A DNA stretch of 64,000 nucleotides. Source: Undaria pinnatifida. Taxonomy: Eukaryota; Sar; Phaeophyceae; Laminariales; Alariaceae. Location: assembly GCA_012845835.1 (NCBI GenBank), contig JABAKD010000023.1, forward strand, positions 17,910,751 through 17,974,750, read 5' to 3'. Made by a program: the position numbers and the translations under genes. The stretch's first letter is position 1; the number at the start of each line of letters is the position of its first letter. This document shows positions 22,233-31,794 of this stretch, in pieces. The notes beneath the pieces are model-generated. The model saw only the letters and a program-made list of their open reading frames with translations. It was not told the origin of the DNA and searched no databases.

Positions 22233-22501
22233 TGTTAAATTAAAGGTGGGGAGCACAGAGTGCCCCCTCCAGGTCTGCCAATTGAGCAGGTCCTCGGAGA
22301 GTACTCACTTTCGTTCCTTCGTAGAGATGTAGCTTTATTCGTTTCCACCAGAGCCCGGGATAGCTTCTGAGATCGGAGGCGCGTGCCTCCGATCTAAATC
22401 CTAACTTCCCCGAATATAAACCGCTAACCTTATCATACGAAACCCATCCAAATGATTTCAAATTCGGATACTCTCAGGCCTTTCGAGGCCGTATCTTAAC
22501 A
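22233..22501 (-). repeat. 3' LTR of gypsy copy B
   Basis: 269 bp from TGTTAAATTAAAGG to CGTATCTTAACA, with inverted ends TGTTAA/TTAACA. The purine-rich AGGGTGGGCTAG (minus strand) lies just inside and is a candidate polypurine tract. Confidence 0.92.
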
Positions 22502-23358
22502 CTAGCCCACCCTGATGAGTCGCTTATGCAGAAATATGGGAGATTCGGGGAAACTCCGGTTCTACGAACTAGACCATGAGTCGAAGATGCGGCTCCTCAA
22601 AACCCACTCCCACACCTCTAACCGTCTGGCTATGGAGCCAGGAACACGCGAAGAAAAGCAGCAGGAAGAAAAGCAGACCCTACAGCAAGGCAATAGTCAC
22701 CCATCAAAAACCTGCCGCATGCCGCCGGCGTGGCGGGGGGGCAGAAAAGGCTCTAGAACCTGCCGCATGCCGCCGGTGTGGCGGGGGGGGGCAGGAAAGG
22801 CTCTACGGTAAACCAACCACAGAAACGGTACTATGGCGAGGCGAGCCCTCGTCGATATGGAGGGGGACACAGGCGCTAATACAAGGGAGAAGTCATGCAA
22901 AAAACCTCCCGCGGGCCATCGGCAAGGCGGGGGGTTAGACGAGGAAACGACGAATACCCGGGATGGAAGGTGTCAACACCTACAGCCCCGCTAGGGGAGG
23001 AAGTGTTTAGACAAAAAAAAAACAAATCAGAACAAATACAACGCACAAGACATAAACGATGACACACAGACCCGTACACTGGTCGACCCCCCGGCTCTGG
23101 GCTGAGGAGGGCGTCGGCAGGGCGAAATTGAACAACGACAAAACGGCGACAGCCCTGCGCCTCAGATAGCGGCGTTTTACCCGAACCCTGACCCGTCACT
23201 GAGCAGGGGGTTCGGCAGGACAGAGAAAAAAATGGAAATAACCGCCCCAAAACTCGACAAAGACCCTAAGGACACTACGAACAACCCAAAGACGAAGACG
23301 AAAAACTCATAACTAAAAAAAAATGAAGAGCTATCGAGGAGCGGTGGTGGCGTGGAAG
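22502..23358 (-). other. 3' untranslated region of gypsy copy B
   Basis: 857 bp between the pol stop and the LTR. It contains a two-unit ~48-bp tandem repeat (22709-22806) with CCTGCCGCATGCCGCCGGYG and GGCGGGG. Copy C has the same repeat at about 56224-56320. Confidence 0.75.
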
Positions 23359-24199
23359 TCAACTGGCCACGGCCGCGCCTCGAGATTCGTCTACGTTACG
23401 TTGGATTCCCCGAGAAAACGCACTGGCGATGTGAACTTGCAAGCACCAAGAACCTCGTACGGCTCCCGTTGAAGTCGTGTAGCGCGCCGGGGGAAGAGGG
23501 AGTTTAATCGGTCCCGGGTCGTCCAGAAAGCGGACCAGGTATACCTTGTCCTCGGTAGTGCTCGCGCTGATTTTTCCAAGCCACCATAAACCATCGTCTC
23601 CCTTGTACCAAAAGTGGGCTCCCTTAGGGAGTACTGTGTCGTGGTAGCGACGGATCCAATCGGCGCGGGGAACACAGGCGTAGCTTAGCGCTAGGAAACG
23701 TTCCCCGTTGTTGCGGGAGAGCTCACGCTGTGCCGCTCCGATCCGCATTCGGCAGTAAAGGCGGTTGGTTTGGCGGTGCTGGTCCGGGGTTCCGGTCCAA
23801 TAACGCAAGATGTGGGAGCGGGAGAGGTGGAGGTCCATTGCCCGCTCCCAGGACGGTTCGGAGAGTCCCACCCAATGCGTCTTGTATAGCACCGCGATGA
23901 CGCCACCTCGCCCCCGTACCGACTGATGACCAGTGATCTGCTCCACTCCCAGCCGTTGGAGGGGAGTCGAAACGTCGTCTTGAGTGACGTGGTACGGCGG
24001 GGACTTCTTGGAAAATTTGTTGAGCACACACTGTGTCAGCCCCGCCGGTAGGTATTTGGGCATGTCCCCGCTGTCGTGGGGGTTGGCACAAGGTTTGCAG
24101 CGCTCGATGGCCTCACGCCGACGACCGTCCGAACCAGGCAGGTCGGAAGGGAGATCCAAATAAAGGAGGTTGCTCCCGAGCGGCGAGCCGTCCGGGGTC
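23359..24199 (-). pseudogene. integrase C-terminus: chromodomain plus Tudor-like domain, copy B
   Basis: Open frame of 266 residues ending at 23359, continuous with integrase except for a frameshift near 24200. Residues 71-121 are a chromodomain (GVEQITGHQS, VLYKTHWVGL, EPSWERAMDLH, ILRYW). Residues 176-242 look like a Tudor/SH3-like fold: FWYKGDDGLWWLGKI, VYLVRFLDDPGPIKL, then SWCLQV. Chromodomains steer Ty3 integration to methylated histone H3; the second domain may read another mark (inference from sequence style). This segment has no internal break. Confidence 0.82.
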
Positions 24200-25064
24200 C
24201 GGCGGCGGAGCAGGGACCGACGGCCAGGACCTTGTATGGGCCCGTCCAGTTAAGCGCGAGTTTGGCCTTGAGTACCTTGGCGTCGGTATTCGCCTTCACA
24301 CCCTGGCGGATGGTAGAGGCAGGATTGTATGCCCATGCCCAACCACCCACAGTGAAGTTAGGTGCTGGACGCAGCGCGTCGGCGAGGGCGGAGTTTCTTC
24401 GGTTAACACGGGAAACGGTGAGGGCGTGGTGTGCGCGGACAATGTCGTTCGCGCGCTTTTGCCGGTCGGTGGCCAAATCGCAATAGGCCAGGTGGTCACG
24501 AGGCAGACTCTGGTGTCCCACGACACCTTTGCGGTCGAAAATCGTCAGGGGGAGCCGTGGGAGACTGCCCATGTGGACCTCGTTGGGCGCCAAACCCGTC
24601 GCCGCGCTGGCAGAGTTGTTGTAAGCGAATTCGACGTGGGGCAGATGCAAGTCCCAGTCGTCTTGTCGCTTGTTGACGACCATAGCCAGCATTTGTGCCA
24701 TAGTGTGGTTCACCCGCTCAACGCCCCCGTTACAGTTGGGATGGTAGGAGCTTGCAGGAAGCTTGTGTACACCCAACAGCTGATATACAGCTTGTGAAAG
24801 CTTGGAGCAGAACTGCAGTCCATTGTCCGAGAGTATGGTGCGCGGGCACCCCCACAAGGGGATGCATTGGTTCACCAGGATATCGGCTGTACCTTCCGCG
24901 GTGAACTCAGCGGCAGTGACGGGGAACATGTCGGCCCGACGACTGAAGCGATCGGTGAACAGCAGGATGTAGGTGTTGCCTCGTGGTGTGGCCGGAAGGG
25001 GGCCGAAGTAGTCAACACTGACGGCGATACCTTGACCTTCCGGCAGAGGCATTGTGATGATGGG
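24200..25064 (-). pseudogene. integrase catalytic core and GPY motif, copy B
   Basis: Core keeps the full catalytic triad: Asp in VSVDYFGPLP (25011-25013), Asp in TILSDNGLQF, Glu in GGVERVNHTM. The GPY motif follows as NWTGPYKVLAV. Broken on both sides: a TGA at about 25064, where copy C has Trp (TVRWPII), separates it from the H2C2 domain, and a frameshift lies near 24200. The core ORF itself is undamaged. Confidence 0.87.
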
Positions 25065-25330
25065 TCAGCGGACAGTCAGCCGTGGGGTTTTCCGCGCTTG
25101 GCACTTCAAGCAGTGGCGAAGCCACCACCGGGTGCACACACTCATGCCAATCCACCAATAAAAACGCTCCAGCATGCGCAACGTGCGCGTGGTGCCAAGG
25201 TGGCAGGAGGCCGTCGAGTGGCAAGCTTGCATGATCCAAGGGCGCATGAGCAGGGGAACGTAGATGTGAACTGACTCATCGTTTAGCAAGCAAGCAGCTC
25301 GTCCCACAGAGTTCGGTTTGTCAGATCTTG
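25065..25330 (-). pseudogene. integrase H2C2 zinc-binding domain, copy B
   Basis: Reads CHLGTTRTLRMLERFYWW and later LRHCLKCQARK, the His/Cys pattern of the Ty3 integrase N-terminal domain. It ends at the TGA before the core. Confidence 0.82.
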
Positions 25331-26540
25331 TTGGCGGAAGTGTCGGGTTACGGACGAATAGGACGATGTCGTCGTCGGTTGTGTGTAGTCGACCCTTACC
25401 CGCCAGTTCCTGGATGTCCGAGAGGGAGGGACGCTTGGGCGAGGGGTAGCATGCTAAGAAGTCGGGTGGCAGGGCCGACGGCCGGCCGATAGAGATGTAA
25501 CGTATCGTGGCGTGGCACGTCGGCTCTGCGTGTTGTTCGCGCTTCCAATCGGCATGTTAATAACGCGCGACGGAATCCGCGAACCGCAACTCAGCAGCGT
25601 CGCCGAGGGCGTCCGACCTTGTATATGCAGTCGGCGTGTCACCAGGAGAAGGCGTGAGCCATAAGAGAGGAGTTCCCGTGTAGGCTCTGCGTGGTCGCGG
25701 TCGGACGGTAGTGGCACCGTGCGGATCGGCGAGTCGGCAAGAGCAGGGGTCGCGGCAGTCGACGGGGTCGGCAGCGGCCGTGGGACTCGCGGCGGGGTTG
25801 TACCTCATCTGGAAGATGGCCGAGGGGCCCCGCCGAGCCCGAATCCATAATCTACAGCGGGGGTGCATTTCCTGTTGTTGTCGCTGTTAGTCGGCACGTC
25901 GTCGACGACGGAGGGGCTGGAGTGACAAGCATGGCGGAGACGGACACAGTCGAACCGGTGGTCGCGGCGGGGGCCGTCTCCTGTAAAGAACTCCGGGATA
26001 GATAAGTCGGCTGTGCGATGGGCGTCGCTGCAGCCAGGTTTTCTGCGGAGCCCGTGCCGCCCTCGATGGGTATGGCAAAAACCGAAGCGAAAACAGTGTC
26101 GGCGGCAGGTGAAATCGACCCGCGGCCGGTACAGCCCTCGGTAGTGGCGACGGAGGCAGAAACACGAGCGACGAATCTCCCCGGGGAAGCAGAAAGGCCG
26201 TCAATCTTTACACGTGGCTCGTGTGTGCGAAAATCGTGAAACACGGTAGAGGTGAGAGAGAGCCCACCCAAGGCAGCATGTTCAGTGCGGGGCACGAGCC
26301 CACCCAAGACAGTGATTTCGGCGAGGGGTTCGAGTCCACCCAAAGCAGTGCTTTCGGTGTGGGGCACGAGCCCATCCAAGACAGCGATTTTGGCGAGGGG
26401 TGCGAGTCCACCCGAACCGACTCCTGGGATCGGCAAGGAGGGAGTGCGCAGCCCGCGGGTCCGTAGGAGGTAGATACCGCTATCTCCAACGGGGTTGGGG
26501 CTTGTCAACCCCACGAGGTTGAAATTTTTTCAAACCACTG
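25331..26540 (-). pseudogene. RNase H-integrase linker, copy B
   Basis: Low-complexity linker like that of copy A, broken into several frames. 26260-26420 carries the same expanded 36-bp repeats (GAGYCCACCCAA units, 12 residues each). Confidence 0.65.
26260..26420 (-). repeat. 36-bp coding minisatellite, copy B
   Basis: About four and a half 36-bp units colinear with the array of copy A at 1141-1300, in the same order of variants. Confidence 0.85.
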
Positions 26541-26970
26541 CGGTCGTACTCCGTAGCGGCTCTGGAAAACGGGTCGGAAAAATCGGCGATGCCCTTGGCG
26601 CTGCCTTTGCGGTACTCGAGTGTGCAATCGAACGCGGTGACGAACTCAAGCTACCGCTGGACTCGTGCATTGAGGGTCCCCACTTTGCCAATGCTCTCCT
26701 ATGTCTTGTGGCCGAAGGATATGCAGAACTTTGTTCCCCTCAGTATCCTCGGAGGCGTTTGGGAACCCAAGCAATGCTGCCGGTCCCCAAATCTAGAGGA
26801 GTCCAGTGCCTCTCCGAGTCGAGCGTTGCTCGACTGATATACGCGATTTTCATAGTGAACAAAACGTCGTCCAGCGTCACAGTACCCTCGACGAAACAGG
26901 GGCAGTGTTCTGACATCGCAAAGTCAGGGCCGACGCTAGAAGCTATTTCCACAACTTCACGGCTTTTCAT
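26541..26970 (-). pseudogene. RNase H remnant and PR-RT deletion junction, copy B
   Basis: Frame reads CFVEGTVTLDDVLF then TMKIAYISRATLDSERHW, then LDLGTGSIAWVPKRLRGY. The junction (about 26839-26860) is at the same place as in copy A. Protease, RT and the RNase H N-terminus are absent. Confidence 0.85.
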
Positions 26971-27144
26971 TGGCCAACGCGCTCGAGAAATAGGTCGGAA
27001 ACGCCGAAGGGGAAGCCTTGCGAGCGCTGGCCGCTGTTAACGGTTCGATTGCGGCGCGGACGAGATTTCTTGGTTCTTGCACTCGCAGTGCAGGTGCGGA
27101 ACCGACTAGGGGAGGCCGGGTGCACCGACCCGGTCTCATTGTCG

Positions 27145-27605
27145 CAAATAGCTGCGCGAACGGCAGAAAGTGCCTCACCGAGCAAGTATTTCCTCTCCCC
27201 TGGCGTGGGTTGTTGGCCCTGGGACCATCCGTCCGGAGGCCAATGCCCCACACTGGGTTCAGAGGGCTGGATTCAGCCAGAATCTTGTTGTCAGAGCTCA
27301 AGAGGTGATTTTTTTATGGCTGGATTCTGCGTGAATTTGGCGTAGGTGCCAGGCGACACGGCGTTTTGCTTCTCTCTGTCCCCAACAGCGGAGTCAAAGT
27401 TGCGCACGCCTCGACCGATGCGTTTGCGTATGCTTGGACGAGGCGACGACATAATGAGCCCCACTGCTCGATGGTCTTGCAAAAACTTGGTCTTTTCGGC
27501 CATCATGTATTGCTCCGCGCAAGAATATGGTACCTCGTCCACGGCAAACGACGAAGGGGACCACGGTGGAAAATAGGATGGGGGCTGCCAGAATAACACC
27601 ACGTT
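27145..27605 (-). pseudogene. NADAR (YbiA-like) domain, copy B
   Basis: Minus-strand frame 27291-27695 holds the N-terminal part: LFWQPPSYFPPWSPSSF, SCAEQYMMAEK, GRGVRNFD, KFTQNPA. After a frameshift near 27290, NKILAESSPLNPVWGIGL continues in a second frame, and after another, NLLGEALSAVRAAI in a third. Gly replaces the Trp after NFD, as in copy A. It is located between the 230-bp repeats and the protease-side junction. Confidence 0.85.
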
Positions 27606-27654
27606 GGCTGTGGAGTATTCGAGAGAAGGGTCAAAATCCGTGTTGAAATTTGGG

Positions 27655-28390
27655 CTGCAATGTCCCCGTCCGGGAACACCAGGCCTCGGGAGCACGACGC
27701 GAATCCGAACCCGTGGTATCTCGCCTCGGGTCTTTCTTCGCTCGTTGGCGGAAAAGCGCGAGAATCTGCTCTAACTGCGCCCGAAAAATGGCAAAAACCG
27801 ACGGTGCCAACCCGTCGGTAGCCTCGTTGGACATTTGTGGGTCTGCAATGTCCCCTTTGGGGAACACCAGTCCTCGGGAGCAACATGCGAGTCCGAACCT
27901 GGGGTTTCTCGCCTCGGGTCCTCCTCACTCGCTGGCGGAAACTCGTAAGAAGCCACCCTCATTGCACCCGAAAACGAGTCCAACACCGACGGTGCCAACC
28001 CGTCGGTAGCCTCGTTCGGCATTTGGGTCTGCAATGTCCCCGTCTGGGAACACCAGTCCTCGGCTCTTTGGCCTGTAATGTCCCCTTGCGGGAGCACCAG
28101 GCCTCGGGAGCAACATGCGAGTCCGAACCTGGGGTTTCTCGCCTCGGGTCCTCCTCACTCGCTGGCGGAAACTCGTAAGAAGCCGCCCTCATAACACCCG
28201 AAAAAGAGTCCAACACCGACGATGCCAACCTGTCGGTAGCCTCGTTGGGCATTTGGGTCTGTAATGTCCCCGTCTGGGAACACCAGTCCTCGGCTCTTTG
28301 GGCCTGTAGTGTCCCCCTCAGGAACACCAGGCCTCGGGAGCACGACGAGAGTCCGAACCCACGGTTTCTCGCGTCGTGGCCTCTTCGCTT
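27655..28390 (-). repeat. ~230-bp tandem repeats in Gag-NADAR linker, copy B
   Basis: Repeat starts at the TCTGYAATGTCCCC box: 27842, 28028 and 28258 (spacings 186 and 230). At least one more unit than copy A. Coding content includes EDWCSQTGTLQTQ and NEATDGLAPSV. Confidence 0.82.
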
Positions 28391-31300
28391 TTTGGCGTAT
28401 ACTCGCAAGAAGACTTCTCTAACTGCGCCCGAAGGGGCAGGGGCTCTGAGCTGTTTCTGCTTGACGAGAGGCGCGATTCTTCCGTAAATTTACGGGAATA
28501 GCGTCCAGCTGATCAGGCTGGAGGCCGTGGAGTCCTCACTGGCCCGTCGCGCAGTGTCGGATCTTCTTCCTGTGCCACTGGGGCAGACGTAGCCTGAAAC
28601 ACGTGGGTTAGCGTGTCAAAAGACGAAGCAGGGTCCGTAAAACCTGTGGGCGTCTTCTGGAGCGGGGCTCGGGCACGGCAGAAATATTTTTACCCGAGGA
28701 GGCTCTCTTCCGTTATGTCTTTTGGAGAAGGGAGACGAGGTAGCTAATCTTGTCGACTCCTCCTTGATGGAAAAAAGGACAGAGCGCCCGCTCTTATCGC
28801 GAGCAAACACCGGATCGAGCCTCGCAAAAGATCTCGGTGTTTTAGTGTTGGCTTTCCCACACCTCAAATCGACCGCCACCTCGTGGTCAGAAAAAGTGTT
28901 TCGAGGGTCGACCGTCCCACACCTCAAACCGACCGCCACCGCCTGGTCAGGGAGAGGGGGGGATGCACACATACGCGTAAAAAGGCGACGCGCCGTCGCT
29001 GCAGCTATATTGTCGCGCGGCGCGTACCTAGAGGGGGAGCGCGCAAAGCGTAGGCTCCCGTGCCATGGTTGATGGGGGCGGCGTTTGGAGCGCGTACCCC
29101 CATTGCTGAGTTTATGCCGCGGCTGAGGGAAACGGCGCTGGAAGCGCGGTTCCCGTTGCCGAACTCAGACCATGACCGAGGGGAACGTCGCTGAAAGCGC
29201 GCGTTCTCGCGGTCGAAAAAGAAAGAAAGAAAAGAAAAAAAAATATCTGGCTGGAGGAAACAACGCTTGAAGCGCTAGTTTCCGCCGCCGGTACTACGGC
29301 GTGAGAATCGTCCGCAGACGGCGTAGGAGCCCGTGGGCTCTTGACAGAGGCAAACTGTGCTGCATTACTGGACAGGATAGCAACAGAACACAAGCATCTT
29401 CTGAAACCAAAATAGGTACCCCCCGACAGTGTTGTCGACGGTGCCGTACCGCCGTCGAGCTGTCGATTGCCGTTACGGAATGTGCCAGGTTGGCGCGCAA
29501 ATTTATTTTCGCCCGGGTTGTGGGCGGCTCCAAAGCGCATTCGAGAAGCGGGAGCGGGGGCAGAAGAGGCGGGCGAGCGCAGGATATCACCATGGTGATC
29601 CGACGTCTATGTGGCATCGTTGTGACAGTCTACCTGGCCCTGATCCTGAAAGATGGCGACGATTCTTCTTGTGGTTGTTCGGGCGAGAAGATTTGTCGTC
29701 TCGGCGGTAGCAGACCATGCGTGTTTGTCAACGTCGGTGTGCGTCATCGTCGCCTAGTTGGTCAAGTTCAGGGTTCAAGCAGCCACTCGCAGTAATTAAA
29801 GGATGCCTACAATGCTTGAAGGAATGGTTGTCTTCGTGGCAGTTGAGGCAAAACCCCCGGTTTTCTCGGAGGGCATTAGCGCGAGGTGAAAGGAGGCCGC
29901 TCCAAAGGGGAGGGTCGTCTGTCTTAAACGAGGCCTTAACGGCGAAACCTTTTGCATAATGATGCTCTTCTAGTGGCCAGCAGTTCGATGTGTGGTCAAG
30001 CCAAGGGTCAGATGAATCATTGATGGGCATGACAGTTGAATGATGGCTCGATCCCGTCTGCCACGAAAGCGACTGGGACGGCACTCGGCCCTGGCCGCGC
30101 CCATGATCTGCGGGCCGGGGCCCCGACAGGGCGCATGACCGCGCTCCCGTCGAAGAAACAGGGAGAGAAAAAAATGTTTCGCCGTTGACGGCAGGTGTCT
30201 TATTAGTCACTAAAAGCCCACCACATAGCATCCAACGAGGCGTATGGCCGCGGGTTTGTTGCCTTCGAACAGGGTACAACGCAGGCAGGAGAGCCGGAAA
30301 TTGCTCATTCGCCGCCACCCGAACCACCTCCAACACCACATCCGTTCCCGGAGACAAAACACGCTCACTCCGCGTAGCGGTCAGCATAAGTACGCGAGAC
30401 TCCACTGAAAAAACAAAAAGGCATGTCGTTACACATTCCAAAAGTATGCCACTTAGTGTAGCCCTCCTCCGTGTCAACCCCGTCGAAGAGCGTGATCAGC
30501 AGACGCAACAGGAGGGTGAAAGCCTCAGGCAGATGCTCCTCCTGCCATGGCTCTTGACACGTTTTGCCTGCTACCACGACCACCTCGCTGTGGTCCGTGC
30601 TCGAGGACGAAGACGAGCGGGAGAAGGTTGACGAGCCGTCCCACGCTGAACGTCTTCTCGCGCCATTCCTCTGCCAGAGCGGCGGCCAACTGCCCCGGTT
30701 GTTGGACGGAAGTTGCCCCCTCGGCGGCGCCCTCAGGCACACCAGCACCCGATGCGCTGTCACCCCCGCGGCGGTGGTGGTGGTCGCCACCCCCACCATT
30801 TTTGCCGCCACCCCCACGGTTGCGGTCCCCGCGGTCGCGACTGTCGCGACATTTCCCTGGTTTCGTTCTGCCAACTCTTCCTCCGGGGTCCGGCCAAAAG
30901 ACAGGGTCGGGGTCCTCGTCGTGGGCTATCAGCAGGGCCTTGACGAGGGCAAGGGTCGGGGCGGCTCTCGTCTGTCTAGCATAGGGCGTACATTCCACGC
31001 AAGTCCAGGCCGCTTCCATTGAGGACGTCCGCTTGCCGCGACGCCGGCCTCTCTGACGGGAGGAGGGGGTAGGCCGTTTCCACCGCCGCGGGTCGCCAAC
31101 GCTGAGGAGAAGTCTACCCGCGGTACAGACGCCATGCACGCGACGATGCCCTTGAAGAAGGCGTCGTTCCCGGGTCGTGGTCGCTGGGATGCGACACCCT
31201 GCGGGCGCGACGAAGGCAAGGAGGCCGCGGTAGCTCCCGCCGCAGCCGACGCAACTGACGACTCCCGCGCAGCGGTCTTCGCCTGCTCGATATCTTCGTC

Positions 31301-31787
31301 AAACCGACGTCGGCGTGCTATCGTCTGGTTGGCGTCGTCGAGCGCCCGCTGGGCCCGCGCCGCCGCGTATGCCAAGTCCAAGGGGGCGGCATGGGCGCCC
31401 CGGTCCCGGGAGCTCTGGGGGTGGCGCTCTGTCGAGCGCGGAGAGCCCAGGTGGCGGCGGTGGTGCCCTGTCGAGCGCGGGGGGGGCAGCTGGTGGCGCT
31501 TCCCCGGGGCTGGCGAGAGCTGGCGTCGAGACGCCCCCGAGTCCGGTGGGGGTTGGTCCGTCTTCTTCTCAGCGCGAACCAGCGAGTCGACCCGCTTGGT
31601 TGGTGGGAACGGGTGGAGGCATGGTGCTCCGTCTTCTGTCTCGTCACCGGAACCCGCCACCGGTGGTTCCCCCCGTCTCGAGTCGCGGGATCTCGAGCGA
31701 GCTCTCCCTGTCTCGTGGGCATCCAGGTTGGGGTGCGTGGAAGACCTCAGCCAGCCCCGAGTAGCCCCCATCGTCACTGGTGGACAT
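28391..31787 (-). pseudogene. Gag polyprotein, copy B
   Basis: Start at the ATG 31785-31787 (MSTSDDGGYSG). Same order as copy A: basic/Pro-rich N-terminus, alanine-rich helical stretch (YAAARAQRALDDANQT), Gly/His-rich part, a capsid-like region in the 29728-30477 frame, and an intact CX2CX4HX4C knuckle (CLNCHEDNHSFKHC, 29809-29850). Frameshifts separate N-terminal pieces, and a stop follows DDDAHRR before the rest of the linker. Confidence 0.78.
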
Positions 31788-31794
31788 GGTGCAT

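Larger units (their letters stand above)
22233..31787 (-). mobile_element. Ty3/gypsy copy B, internally deleted, 5' end missing
   Basis: Minus-strand element with 3' LTR 22233-22501, 3' untranslated region, Tudor-like domain, chromodomain, integrase, linker, RNase H remnant, protease-side junction, NADAR and Gag up to the Gag ATG at 31787. Only a few bases beyond the ATG the sequence changes into satellite. It shares its PR-RT deletion and its two coding-repeat expansions with copy A. Confidence 0.92.

Noticed and set aside
23177-23362. Hydrophobic ORF in the 3' UTR of copy B as an envelope-like protein
   Set aside because: Short, made of Phe/Ser from A-rich sequence on the plus strand, and not maintained in the same frame in copy C.
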